Part shown: positions 34,534 to 42,859 of the stretch, piece after piece
Numbering within the stretch: position 1 is the first letter of the stretch
Layout: each line of letters starts with the position of its first letter
Source of the DNA: UBA668 sp040081465
Lineage (GTDB): Bacteria; Actinomycetota; Acidimicrobiia; Acidimicrobiales; Ilumatobacteraceae
Assembly (NCBI GenBank): GCA_040081465.1
Contig: JBEBGL010000002.1
Coordinates: forward strand, 248,001-312,000
DNA length: 64,000 nt
Direction of reading: 5' to 3'
Notes under the pieces: generated by a model
What the model saw: only the letters and a program-made list of their open reading frames with translations
Told to the model about the DNA's origin: nothing
Database searches by the model: none
Position numbers and translations under genes: made by a program

Positions 34534-35888
34534 GCGCGTTGCGTTACCGGCTCGATTCGTCGTGGCGGCGTCCGAACAGCAACACAGTGATCGCCGGATC
34601 GCCGCTGCGAGTATTCAGGCTCACCGACGCCGGGGCCCGCGTCATCTCCGAGGCTGAAACAAACTCGCCGGACAACCTCACTGGCGCACAACAACAGTTG
34701 CTCGATCGCTTTGTCGATGCCGGCGCACTCCACCCATTGCCAACTGATGGACCGTTCACGATCGACGATGTGACGATCGTGGTGCCGGCGCACAACCGCC
34801 TTCCGGCTTGGTCAGCCGCGCGCACGATCATCGTCGACGACGGTTCCAATCCCCCGCTCGCCGAAGCGCACATGCGCCACGACGCGAATCGTGGGCCGGG
34901 CGCCGCGCGCAACACAGGCCTCGCGGAAGTGACGACGGCACTAGTCGCATTCGTCGACACCGACGTGTCGTTCGCGAGCGACGGGTGGTTGGCACCGTTG
35001 CTTGCCCACTTTGCCGACGAACGCGTCGCGCTCGTCGCGCCGCGGGTCCGCAGCGCGCCGGGAGCGACTTGGCTTGCCAGCTACGAACAGCGCAACAGTC
35101 CGCTTGATCTCGGCGATGAGCCGGCACGAATCTCAGCGGGCACGCGCGTTTCATACGTGCCAGCCGCCGCCATCGTCTGTCGCGTCGATGCGGTGAGAGC
35201 AATCGGTGGCTTCGACGAAGCGCTGCGCACGGGCGAGGACGTCGACCTTGTTTGGCGACTTAGTACCGCCGGACGTCGCTGTCGCTACGAACCGAGCTCG
35301 GTCGTGTGGCATCAGCCGCGCAACTCGCTCTCAGCGATGCTGCAACAAAGGTTCGGGTTCGGTCGCTCGGCCGCGCCATTGGCAACACGACACCCTGGCG
35401 CGTTGGCACCGGTGCGAATCAGCCCATGGAGCGCGCTGGTATGGCTGCTCGCGTTGTTGCGCCGTCCAGTACTGGCAACCGGAGTACTCGCGGGCACCAT
35501 CGTCGCGCTCGCACGCAAGTTGCGCGGCATACCGCCGATCGAGTCGGTGCGACTGGTCGGATTAGGAACTCTCGCCGCTGGCCGTCAACTCGCCGACGCG
35601 ATTACACGCGTGTGGTGGCCAGTCGCGCTACTCGTCGCCGCGATCAGTCGACGCGGCCGCTTGCCGATCGCCGCAGCATTAATCGCACCCGCAGCAGTCG
35701 CTTCGGTGCGTCAACGCAACGCGCAGCCGCTGATCGACGCGCCGATTCAGGCGCTTGATCGAATGGCGTACGGCGCGGGCGTGTGGGCCGGCGCTGTCGG
35801 CGAAGGTGACTTCACGGCATTGCTTCCAGGGATCTTGGCGCACTCCACGCAGACCGACTCCGGGACCAATCCCCAAGCGATCAACTGA
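34530..35888 (+). CDS. mftF: Mycofactocin glycosyltransferase MftF
   Basis: 452 residues from GTG 34530 (overlaps the mftE stop as GTGA); an ATG at 34521 in frame is the alternative. An N-terminal ~75-residue domain (GSPLRVFRLTDAGARV), then a GT2 domain: VTIVVPAHNR, IIVDDGS, FVDTDVSF (DxD-like) and GGFDEALRTGEDVDLVWRL, then LQQRFGFGRSAAPLATRHPG and several C-terminal helices. MftF adds glucose units to premycofactocin. Last gene of the operon; its final 142 bp overlap a convergent gene. Confidence 0.87.
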   Translation: MSALRYRLDSSWRRPNSNTVIAGSPLRVFRLTDAGARVISEAETNSPDNLTGAQQQLLDRFVDAGALHPLPTDGPFTIDDVTIVVPAHNRLPAWSAARTIIVDDGSNPPLAEAHMRHDANRGPGAARNTGLAEVTTALVAFVDTDVSFASDGWLAPLLAHFADERVALVAPRVRSAPGATWLASYEQRNSPLDLGDEPARISAGTRVSYVPAAAIVCRVDAVRAIGGFDEALRTGEDVDLVWRLSTAGRRCRYEPSSVVWHQPRNSLSAMLQQRFGFGRSAAPLATRHPGALAPVRISPWSALVWLLALLRRPVLATGVLAGTIVALARKLRGIPPIESVRLVGLGTLAAGRQLADAITRVWWPVALLVAAISRRGRLPIAAALIAPAAVASVRQRNAQPLIDAPIQALDRMAYGAGVWAGAVGEGDFTALLPGILAHSTQTDSGTNPQAIN

Positions 35889-36298
35889 TTGAAGATGATG
35901 CAGCCGAGGCAGATGGCGAACACAGACTCGAGAGTTGCGGCACCGACCAAGCCAGCGATCAGCACGTAGCTAACTACTGGTGCGCCAGTGAGCCACGCGA
36001 TCAATGCGCCACCACTGAACGTCAGCCCGATGCCCTGCGCAAAACGCTTCGGCGGCCCAGGCACAAAGCGATGCTGCACTCGCAGTCGCGGTGTAACAAC
36101 GCGAGTCACGAATTGCCCAAGCGGGCTGAGCTTCGGACCGGTCAGAACCCGCGCCAAGAATCCGAATGCGAGCGGCACCAATACCCACCACTCGCGAATG
36201 ACGAGGAACGCGACGCCCTGCAGAACCACTCCAGCGGCGACCAGTCGGGCGGACGTCTCGTTAACCGGATTGGGGAAGCCAAACAGCCTTGCGCTCAT
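35747..36298 (-). CDS. DUF4395 membrane protein
   Basis: 183 residues with about four hydrophobic helices. DUF4395 features: NPVNETSARLVAAGVV near the start, RFAQGIGLTFS, and a C-terminal FAICLGCIIF...GLVPESVCVEC segment with a cysteine pattern. DUF4395 proteins often accompany thiol-disulphide proteins; none is adjacent. Start ATG 36298 is preceded by a -10 TATCAT. After the conserved VCVECAKI the protein runs on for ~28 Ser/Pro/Ala-rich residues, the part that overlaps mftF by 142 bp, so an ancestral stop may have been lost. Confidence 0.8.
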   Translation of the reverse strand: MSARLFGFPNPVNETSARLVAAGVVLQGVAFLVIREWWVLVPLAFGFLARVLTGPKLSPLGQFVTRVVTPRLRVQHRFVPGPPKRFAQGIGLTFSGGALIAWLTGAPVVSYVLIAGLVGAATLESVFAICLGCIIFNQLIAWGLVPESVCVECAKIPGSNAVKSPSPTAPAHTPAPYAIRSSA

Positions 36299-36305
36299 GC
36301 TTCGG

Positions 36306-36311
36306 ATGATA
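36306..36311 (-). promoter_or_regulatory. -10 element TATCAT of a probable leaderless transcript (DUF4395 gene)
   Basis: TATCAT on the minus strand ends seven bases before the ATG at 36298, with no Shine-Dalgarno between. Confidence 0.45.
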
Positions 36312-36372
36312 GACCGATAAATCCGATCAGACAACTCAACAATTGCGCCGCCACCCCCGAACGGCACGGGGC

Positions 36373-36378
36373 TACCGT
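36373..36378 (+). promoter_or_regulatory. -10 element TACCGT of a probable leaderless transcript (racemase-like gene)
   Basis: TACCGT ends eight bases before the ATG at 36387. Divergent from the -10 of the DUF4395 gene 60 bp away. Confidence 0.4.
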
Positions 36379-36386
36379 GGCGCAGA

Positions 36387-37355
36387 ATGACCGTTCGCCT
36401 GACCGTCCAACAGGCCGCGTGGCGGCAGCATGTGGCCGACACTGCCACGGCGTACGGGCCGGCGCTGGTGCCAGTGGTCAAGGGCAATGGCTATGGGTTC
36501 GGTCGGGAACTACTGCATCAGCTCGCTGCCGAGCTGGTTGACCCGCTCGATCGCGTGTGCGTCGGCACGATCCATGAGCTCGACGGCGTCCCGGCCAACG
36601 TTCGTCCGGTCGTGTTGACCCCCGCGCTCGCGCCCCCCGACAAGGCCGACGCAATCATGACCGTCGGCAGCACCGCGCAGGTCGACGCGCTGCGCGGGTG
36701 GAGCGGCGACGTGATGGTGAAGGCGGCGAGCAGCATGCGTCGCTTTGGCGCGACTGTCGACGAGATGCCGTCGCTGATGCGAGCGATCGAAAACCAAGGA
36801 CTGGGCATCGTCGGCTGTGCGCTGCACCTCCCGCTCACTGGCACCGACGAGGAGCGCGTCACCGAGATCGCGACCTGGCTCCCCCACCTGCCGATCGAGG
36901 TACCGCTATGGGTCAGCCACCTCAGTGCCGAGACCGTGAACGCGCTGCACATCAAGTACTTGCCACGCAAGTTCAAGGTGCGCGTCGGTAGTGCGCTGTG
37001 GCACGGCGCACCGAAGATCAGCGCGCTGCAGTTGCACGCCGACGTGTTGCACACACAACCGATTGGCGTCGGAGAAATCGCCGGCTATCACCACACACCT
37101 GCACCGTTCGATGGGACGCTCGTGGTGATTGGCGGAGGCAGCACGCACGGCATCGCGCCGAACGACCAACCATCGCGACAACCGCTCAGCCCGTTTCACT
37201 TTGCTCGCACTCGGATGACATTGCTCGAGCCGCCGCATATGCACACATCAATGGTGGTCGTCGAAGCTGATTCACCGACACCACGAGTGGGCGAATGGGT
37301 CGATGTGCAACGTCCACTAATCACGACACATGTGGATTACGTCGAGTGGATGTGA
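36387..37355 (+). CDS. Alanine-racemase-like fold-type III PLP protein, atypical
   Basis: 322 residues, shorter than Alr (~370). The PLP lysine motif is present: LVPVVKGNGYGFGRELL (~27-43), and the barrel continues (SMRRFGATVDEMP, GCALHLPL). However, the C-terminal region where Alr has the catalytic Tyr (GYGDG) reads IGGGSTHG, and the CMDQ-type motif reads HMHTS. I therefore doubt a normal alanine racemase activity; it may be a different amino-acid racemase or a PLP-binding relative. The next gene overlaps it as GTGA, forming a two-gene operon. Confidence 0.75.
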   Translation: MTVRLTVQQAAWRQHVADTATAYGPALVPVVKGNGYGFGRELLHQLAAELVDPLDRVCVGTIHELDGVPANVRPVVLTPALAPPDKADAIMTVGSTAQVDALRGWSGDVMVKAASSMRRFGATVDEMPSLMRAIENQGLGIVGCALHLPLTGTDEERVTEIATWLPHLPIEVPLWVSHLSAETVNALHIKYLPRKFKVRVGSALWHGAPKISALQLHADVLHTQPIGVGEIAGYHHTPAPFDGTLVVIGGGSTHGIAPNDQPSRQPLSPFHFARTRMTLLEPPHMHTSMVVVEADSPTPRVGEWVDVQRPLITTHVDYVEWM

Positions 37356-38437
37356 TTGAAGCGAGCCCGTCTACGAAGATCGGCCGAATCGTCGACCTCG
37401 ACGTCGCACGCGCAATCGGGCTGATCGGCGTGTGCGTCATGAACTACCACGGCTACTTGATCGGCGTCGGGGCCAAGTATCCGCCGAGCACGTTCCTTGA
37501 GCGAGTCTTCGATCCGTGGCAGGGGCCCCTCTCCACACGCTTCGCCGCAACATTCGTCACCGTCGCCGGGATGGGTATCGCGCTGCTCACGCGCCGCAGT
37601 CGAACAAGCGGCGACCGTGCGGCGATTAGCGCCGATCGATGGAAGCTGACGCGCCGAGGCGTGCTGCTGTTCGCATTCGGCTACTTCCTCGACTGGGTCT
37701 GGCCGGGCACGATCCTGTTCTATTACGGCGCGTTCTTCATCGTCGGTGCGCTGCTGTTCACGTTGCGCAGCCGATGGTTGCTGGCCATCGCAGCTGCGTC
37801 GGTTCTTGTCGCGGCCGCGCTGCAGCGCTGGTCGTTGCACCATGATGCGGAATGGTTGCTGTACGGAAACGCTGGCCAAGAGCGTTCGCCGCGCGCCCTG
37901 CTGTTCGATGTGTTCGTGCGCGGCACGCACCCGCTGCTGCCGTGGTTGCTGTTCTTGTGCGTCGGCATCGTGCTTGGACGCATGCTGCCCTTCAGCACGC
38001 GACTTCGCACGCAACTCATTGCGGCCGGAGTCGCCTGCGTCGCGCTGGGGTACCTAGGTCGGACGTACCTGACGTGGCGACCCCTGTTGCGCTCGACTGC
38101 GCCATTCGATCGCGGGCTGCTCTATTGCCTGACCACCATCGGATCGTCGGTGGTCGCGGTTTGCGTAATCGGCTGGATCGCCGAACGCACTCGCGAGGCA
38201 ACCATCACGCGTTCGCTTGCATCGGCTGGGCAAATGACGCTGACGCTCTACATCGGTCACGTGCTGGCGTTCAACCTGTTGGTCCACAAGCTCGAGTGGG
38301 TCGTGCCCGACGGTCTTGCAACCGCGCTCACGTTCGCCGCGTGTTATTGGATAATCGCGATTCTCGTCGCAGTGATGTGGCTGAAGCTGTTCAAGATCGG
38401 CCCACTCGAGTGGGTCTATCGAAAGTTCAGCGAGTGA
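37352..38437 (+). CDS. Polytopic membrane protein, DUF418/acetyltransferase-like
   Basis: 361 residues, about ten hydrophobic helices. The N-terminal LDVARAIGLIGVCVMNYHGY resembles the heparan-alpha-glucosaminide acetyltransferase/DUF418 group of membrane acyltransferases. Other pointers are LFAFGYFLDWVWPG, FYYGAFFIVGALLF and the C-terminal MTLTLYIGHVLAF. Starts at GTG 37352, overlapping the racemase-like gene (GTGA), so both may modify an envelope component together. A weak 5-bp hairpin (38441-38454) follows the stop. Confidence 0.72.
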   Translation: MIEASPSTKIGRIVDLDVARAIGLIGVCVMNYHGYLIGVGAKYPPSTFLERVFDPWQGPLSTRFAATFVTVAGMGIALLTRRSRTSGDRAAISADRWKLTRRGVLLFAFGYFLDWVWPGTILFYYGAFFIVGALLFTLRSRWLLAIAAASVLVAAALQRWSLHHDAEWLLYGNAGQERSPRALLFDVFVRGTHPLLPWLLFLCVGIVLGRMLPFSTRLRTQLIAAGVACVALGYLGRTYLTWRPLLRSTAPFDRGLLYCLTTIGSSVVAVCVIGWIAERTREATITRSLASAGQMTLTLYIGHVLAFNLLVHKLEWVVPDGLATALTFAACYWIIAILVAVMWLKLFKIGPLEWVYRKFSE

Positions 38438-38465
38438 CTCAGCGAGTAGTCGCTAGTTAGAAACG

Positions 38466-39353
38466 TCAGCCGATTAGTTCGGCGAACGTGTCGCAGTTGC
38501 TCGGGTCGCCGTTGTAACCCCTGAGGAACCACGTGCGCCGTTGCTCGGCGGAACCGTGCGTCCAGCTCTCGGGGTCGACGCGCCCTTGCGTCTTCTGCTG
38601 AATGCGATCGTCACCAACGGCCTCGGCGGCAGCAATCGCTTCTTGTAGCTCGGCTTCGTTCTCCAACACATTGCGGTCACCAACCCACGCGCCAGCGAAA
38701 CAGTCGGCTTGCAACTCAAGCGCCACCGAGTACTCATTCGCGCGATCAGGATCGTTCTGCGATGCGTCCTGCACCTGCTGGTTCAGCCCGAGCACGTTCT
38801 GCACGTGATGGCCGTACTCGTGAGCGAGGATGTATTGCTCGGCAAGATCGGTTGCGCTGCCGATCAACTGCGATTCCAGCTGCACGAGGAATTCGAGATC
38901 GATGTAGACCAGATTGTCGGCCGGGCAATAGAACGGCCCGGTTTCCGAGCTGGCCTGCCCGCAGCCAGTGCTGGTGCCGCCGGTGAACCACACGGTGTCG
39001 GTCTCCTGATACGCCGTGTTGAAGTACTGCGGCAAAGCCCCTGCCCAATACTCCTGCACATCGTTAGTTACGCCGCACACCACTTGCTCGATTTCGGTGA
39101 CGCACGACGACGGATTGTTGGCGCTACCGCCAGCAGTATCGGCTGCGGTCGGCGTGCCAGTCGCGGCGCCGAGCAACTTGGGAAGGAACAGCGCTGCGAG
39201 CACCACGATGATGCCGAGGATTCCGCCGCCAGCCTTCAGGCCACCCGACCCGGCGCCCAACTGAGAGAGGATGTCGCCGAGTCCGCCGCCACCACTGCTT
39301 TGCCCACGGCGATCGTCGATACGCGATCCATCAGTACTGCGAATCTTGGTCAT
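38466..39353 (-). CDS. YpfJ-type neutral zinc metallopeptidase, membrane-anchored
   Basis: 295 residues. Zinc motif HEYGHHVQN (~180) with a downstream ELQADCFAG (third ligand Glu), typical of the neutral zinc metallopeptidase family (PF04228). A Gly-rich N-terminus (SSGGGGLGDILSQLGAGSG) precedes one membrane helix (ILGIIVVLAALFLPKLLG), placing the peptidase outside the membrane. Several Cys may form disulphides. Start ATG 39353; the longer frame upstream is antisense to nothing useful and overlaps the ROK gene. Probably co-transcribed with the ROK kinase 11 bp upstream. Substrate unknown. Confidence 0.88.
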   Translation of the reverse strand: MTKIRSTDGSRIDDRRGQSSGGGGLGDILSQLGAGSGGLKAGGGILGIIVVLAALFLPKLLGAATGTPTAADTAGGSANNPSSCVTEIEQVVCGVTNDVQEYWAGALPQYFNTAYQETDTVWFTGGTSTGCGQASSETGPFYCPADNLVYIDLEFLVQLESQLIGSATDLAEQYILAHEYGHHVQNVLGLNQQVQDASQNDPDRANEYSVALELQADCFAGAWVGDRNVLENEAELQEAIAAAEAVGDDRIQQKTQGRVDPESWTHGSAEQRRTWFLRGYNGDPSNCDTFAELIG

Positions 39354-39364
39354 GGCGGCAGAGC

Positions 39365-40369
39365 TTACGCCGTCATCGGGCCGCGGAGACCCGCTGCGCG
39401 ACGGCCGCGATGGATACCCCGTACAGCTACGGCGCCGGCACCGATCAACGGACCCTGGTCGGCGAGACGCACAGGCGTAATGCGTGCCCCGCGGGCGAAC
39501 GAAAGCTTGGCGTGCTCGTCGAGTGCGGCCTGCGCCGAGTTGAAAAACGTCGCAGCAAAACCGAGCGCGACCGAGCCGCCCACAACCACAAGATCGAGAT
39601 CGAGCAAGTTGCACACCGACGCTGCGCCCATGCCGACCAATCGCCCGGTGCGTTGCATGATCTCGTAGGTCGGCTCGGTTGGCGACCGACCTGTGATCGC
39701 CTGAATCGCCAAACCAGACGCTTCCGCCTCCAAGCATCCGCGCGACCCACACTCGCAACGACGGCCATTGGGTTCGACGACGATGTGACCGACGTGGCCG
39801 GCATTTCCGCTGGCGCCGTCGAGCAACTGCCCGTTCAACACGACGCCACCACCGATGCCGGTGCTGACCACCATCGCCAGAAAGTTTTGCTTGCCCACTG
39901 CCGCGCCGAGCCAACCCTCGCCAAGTGCCAGCGCCTTCGCATCGAGTTCGCCGTACACCGGCAACGAGGTTGTGGCGGCTAGTCGCTGTCGCAGCGGAAA
40001 CTCGCGCCACGCAAAGATGTTGAGTGGTGACACCGTCTCGGCACCAATGGTGATTGGCCCTGCGCAGCCGACTCCGACAGCGATTGGGCTCGTGCGATGG
40101 TGCTGACGGGCGCGGGTGATCTGCTGATCGACGGCCTCCGCGAGGACGAAGAACAACTCTTCTGACTTCAGTCGATGGTCGACCAGAACTTGTGCGCGAT
40201 CGATCAACTCGCCCTGCATCGTCATCAGGCCGACGGCCATCTTGGTGCCGCCAACATCTACTGCGACGACAACGTCGCCGCCGACTGTGCGCTTGGCTGC
40301 GGGATCTACGGCAGCGCGGTCGACGGCCGTGGAGTCAACGACCAGTGGGTCAACCTCGTCAGCTGACAC
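39365..40369 (-). CDS. ROK-family sugar kinase, probable glucokinase
   Basis: 334 residues from GTG 40369, with a TTG at 40408 as alternative. The phosphate-1 motif is VVAVDVGGTKMAVGLM (~33-48), then GVGCAGPI, STGIGGGVVLNG and the ROK zinc signature GHIVVEPNGRRCECGSRGCL (~190-209) with its Cys cluster. ROK proteins of this length without a DNA-binding domain are sugar kinases; glucose is the usual substrate. Start overlaps the oxygenase gene by 11 bp, and the metallopeptidase follows after 11 bp. Confidence 0.88.
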   Translation of the reverse strand: MSADEVDPLVVDSTAVDRAAVDPAAKRTVGGDVVVAVDVGGTKMAVGLMTMQGELIDRAQVLVDHRLKSEELFFVLAEAVDQQITRARQHHRTSPIAVGVGCAGPITIGAETVSPLNIFAWREFPLRQRLAATTSLPVYGELDAKALALGEGWLGAAVGKQNFLAMVVSTGIGGGVVLNGQLLDGASGNAGHVGHIVVEPNGRRCECGSRGCLEAEASGLAIQAITGRSPTEPTYEIMQRTGRLVGMGAASVCNLLDLDLVVVGGSVALGFAATFFNSAQAALDEHAKLSFARGARITPVRLADQGPLIGAGAVAVRGIHRGRRAAGLRGPMTA

Positions 40370-41327
40370 GTCGTGCAGTTTCGACCAGGTTGATTTCGTA
40401 TAACACAAGATCGAGCGCGTCGGCGCTGATCATTCCCGAGTACCGCTGCGGGTTGTCAGCAGTGATGCACGACGCGAGCGGACTGAGCAACGTCCACGGA
40501 GTTGGATGACAGAACTGCACAACGCTGTACCGCTCGCCCTTGTATCCGGGCGCAGCGACGACGCGATGGATTCCGGTGGGGATCACCCCGTTGGTGAGGC
40601 GTTCCAACATCATGCCTGTGTTGATGATTGCCTGCCCCGGTGGTGCAACCGCATCGACCCACTCGTCGTCAACAAGTACCTGCAGACCGGGCGCTGTGGC
40701 GCGCGGCAATGCCGTGATCAAGTTGATGTCGCCGTGCGCGCCAGCCCACACATGAGTTTCATCCGGCGCTTGCTCCATCGACGGATAACGAATCGCACGC
40801 GTCAGCGTTGCTCCGTTAGTAGTCATCTCGTCGAAGAGCGATTCGTGACAGCCCAAGCCTTCGGCGATGACGCGCAAGAAACGAACCTGAATGTCTTCGA
40901 TTTTGCGATGGAATGTGTTCAGCACTTCCGTGATGCCCGGCACTGCCGATTCCGGCAACACCTGCTCGCCGTAACTAAACGGATAGCGGGTGCGTAGCGG
41001 ATGCCCCGGCGGCAACGCTTGGCCCCAATTCAGCATCTCTTTCCAGTCGGGAACATCGCTGGTCGCCGCAGTCTCGACGAGAAGCCCGGTGTAGCCAGTC
41101 TGGCCATGACGGTTCGGCGCGACGAAGCTCTGCTTCACCTCGTGCGACTTCTCGAAGAACTCGCGCAACATGCCGTAGGCAGTGTCGAGCATGTCTTCAC
41201 CGAGATCGTGATTGGTGTACACGAACCCAGTGACCAGACTGCGGCGGACGCCGTCGACCACCGCCCGCCGCTGTGCTGCCGTTCCCTTTTCAAATCGCAG
41301 AAGGTCGACTTCCAGGATCTGGCTCAC
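40359..41327 (-). CDS. 2-oxoglutarate/Fe(II) oxygenase, isopenicillin-N-synthase-like
   Basis: 322 residues. N-terminal DIOX_N segment (LVTGFVYTNHDLGEDMLD, ~33-50) and the jelly roll with Fe(II) ligands HGDINLITAL (His, Asp at ~188-190) and TGIHRVV (His at ~245), then RYSVVQFCHP with the Arg that binds 2-oxoglutarate. Substrate unknown; plant-like hormone or amino-acid oxygenases share the fold. Starts at GTG 41327 and heads an oxygenase-ROK kinase-metallopeptidase gene run. Confidence 0.88.
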   Translation of the reverse strand: MSQILEVDLLRFEKGTAAQRRAVVDGVRRSLVTGFVYTNHDLGEDMLDTAYGMLREFFEKSHEVKQSFVAPNRHGQTGYTGLLVETAATSDVPDWKEMLNWGQALPPGHPLRTRYPFSYGEQVLPESAVPGITEVLNTFHRKIEDIQVRFLRVIAEGLGCHESLFDEMTTNGATLTRAIRYPSMEQAPDETHVWAGAHGDINLITALPRATAPGLQVLVDDEWVDAVAPPGQAIINTGMMLERLTNGVIPTGIHRVVAAPGYKGERYSVVQFCHPTPWTLLSPLASCITADNPQRYSGMISADALDLVLYEINLVETARRVS

Positions 41328-41333
41328 GGCACC

Positions 41334-41339
41334 ACCGTA
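41334..41339 (-). promoter_or_regulatory. -10 element TACGGT of a probable leaderless transcript (oxygenase gene)
   Basis: TACGGT on the minus strand ends six bases before the GTG at 41327, with no Shine-Dalgarno between. Confidence 0.45.
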
Positions 41340-41359
41340 TCGGTCTTAGAAAGACGCTG

Positions 41360-42217
41360 TTAGAAGTCTCCACTGATCGACGGCACAGCATCCGCCGTGT
41401 ACAACAGGCCGTTGTCTATCTCCCACTGCCCGCTGTCGAAGGTGACGTCGCGTACCAAGAAGTGGCCAGGGCAGCAGTTCGGCTCGCCGTCGGCGTAGAC
41501 CGCGGTGACAACCGTTGCCCCACCCGGATGCAGTTCGACCGAACCGTGATCAAGACCTTGCAGACCGCCTAGGAAGAACACACCATCAGGCAACGGGTCG
41601 AGCACGTCGATATCGAGGTAACCGCCCGAACCTGCGTAGCGATAACCCACCCACACCTCTGCACCGTCGTCGAAGTGCATGTCGCCAAGAACGACGGTCA
41701 CGTCGCTCCAAACTCCAGCGTCGGGTTCCTCCGCGAAGTAACGCTGCACCCAGTTGATACCGCTCCGGAACAGCACGGCGACACCGAAGCGACCATCGTC
41801 GTTGCGGCGTAGCACCAGCACCTGTACGCCGTCGCTGTACGACGGCATGATCTGGCAGTCCTCTAAGTGCCAGCCGGGAATGCCGGGGTCGAAACCCGAG
41901 CACGTGTAGTCGAACAGAGTGATGCCACCGCCGGGCGTGGCGATCAGGTTGGTGGGGGCGCCAAGCGGCGTTCCAAGAAGAAACGGCGGTGGGCCCAATG
42001 TCGGCGGAACGGCAGCAACGGTCGTCTCAGGCGCAACCGTCGAATCGGTCGGCGCCGTCGTGACAGTCGGAGCGACAGTCGTTGGGACAACGGTGGTCGT
42101 TGATCCAGATGCGGTAGTGGTGCTGGGATCGCCAATCTTCTGACTATCGCTGCAAGCAACGGTCAGCAGGGCGATGGCACTTACAAGGGCAGAAACTCTT
42201 ATGCGGGTGATGTTCAT
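41360..42217 (-). CDS. Putative lipoprotein with Thr-rich linker
   Basis: 285 residues. Lipobox signal peptide ALVSAIALLTVACSDSQ (Cys at ~23), then ~50 Thr/Val/Pro-rich residues typical of cell-wall-spanning linkers, then a globular domain (~80-285) with DYTCSGFDPG, DCQIMP, GEPNCCPGHFLVRD, so four or more Cys. I do not recognise the domain; VLVLRRNDDGRFG and GYLDIDVLDPLPDGV suggest a beta-rich fold. Start ATG 42217 places the signal peptide at the N-terminus. Likely on the outer face of the membrane. Confidence 0.8.
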   Translation of the reverse strand: MNITRIRVSALVSAIALLTVACSDSQKIGDPSTTTASGSTTTVVPTTVAPTVTTAPTDSTVAPETTVAAVPPTLGPPPFLLGTPLGAPTNLIATPGGGITLFDYTCSGFDPGIPGWHLEDCQIMPSYSDGVQVLVLRRNDDGRFGVAVLFRSGINWVQRYFAEEPDAGVWSDVTVVLGDMHFDDGAEVWVGYRYAGSGGYLDIDVLDPLPDGVFFLGGLQGLDHGSVELHPGGATVVTAVYADGEPNCCPGHFLVRDVTFDSGQWEIDNGLLYTADAVPSISGDF

Positions 42218-42331
42218 GGCAGTTGAGATTCGCCATCGGCCGACTTCTTGCATTTTTCGCGATAAATCTTCATGAGAGCCAAACCTATGGCGCTGCCGGT
42301 TCGTGTCTCAACAGTGGAAGCATGGCTCACG

Positions 42332-42859
42332 ATGAGCATTGTCGGTGACGCTGACGACGTCAACGCGCTCGTCGTCACTCAAGACTTGGATGGCCTTTTC
42401 CGCGCGCACTATGCCCGCCTCGTCCGCGCGCTCGCCGTGGTGTGCGGCAGCCAAGAAGCCGCCGACGACGCCGTTCAAGAGGCGTTCGTCAAGGCCCACC
42501 TCCATTGGCGCCGGATCCAGAACTACGAGGACCCTGTTGGGTGGATTCGACGCGTGGCAATCAATCGCCTTCGCGACGATCACCGTCGGATCGGCCGCAA
42601 ACAGCGTGCAACTCAGCGACTGCAATCCGAGGCGCGGCCCGCGATCGTTGAATGGTCCGACGGTTCCGACGTCACCGCCCTGTTGAGCGAGCTACCCAAG
42701 CAGCAACGACTTGCGCTTGCGCTCTTCTACGTAGATGGCCTCAGCGTGGCTGAGGTCGCCACGACTCTGCGGATCAGCGAGGGGGCCGTCAAATTCCATT
42801 TGCATCAGGGCCGCGATCGGCTCCGCACCACATACTCCGCAGGTCAGGCAGCTATCTGA
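42332..42859 (+). CDS. ECF-family RNA polymerase sigma factor
   Basis: 175 residues from ATG 42332 (MSIVGDADD); in-frame ATGs at 42272 and 42287 are alternatives. Sigma region 2 (DGLFRAHYARLVRALAVVCG, DDAVQEAFVKAHLHW) and region 4 (LLSELPKQQRLALALFYVDG, LSVAEVATTLRISEG) are complete. It overlaps the next gene by one base (TGATG), which encodes a membrane protein that is probably its anti-sigma partner. Confidence 0.9.
   Translation: MSIVGDADDVNALVVTQDLDGLFRAHYARLVRALAVVCGSQEAADDAVQEAFVKAHLHWRRIQNYEDPVGWIRRVAINRLRDDHRRIGRKQRATQRLQSEARPAIVEWSDGSDVTALLSELPKQQRLALALFYVDGLSVAEVATTLRISEGAVKFHLHQGRDRLRTTYSAGQAAI

Noticed and set aside
30466..36400. A possible mftA precursor gene among short frames near mftE/mftF
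   Set aside because: Every junction in the operon is overlapped, leaving no space, and no short frame ending in a GVY-like tail is visible on either strand.
38441..38454. Hairpin AGCGA-GTAG-TCGCT between convergent genes
   Set aside because: Only a 5-bp stem with no U-run; too weak to call a terminator.
38709..39668. 319-codon plus-strand frame over the metallopeptidase and ROK kinase
   Set aside because: Both minus-strand genes have clear catalytic motifs in the same region; the opposite frame has none.
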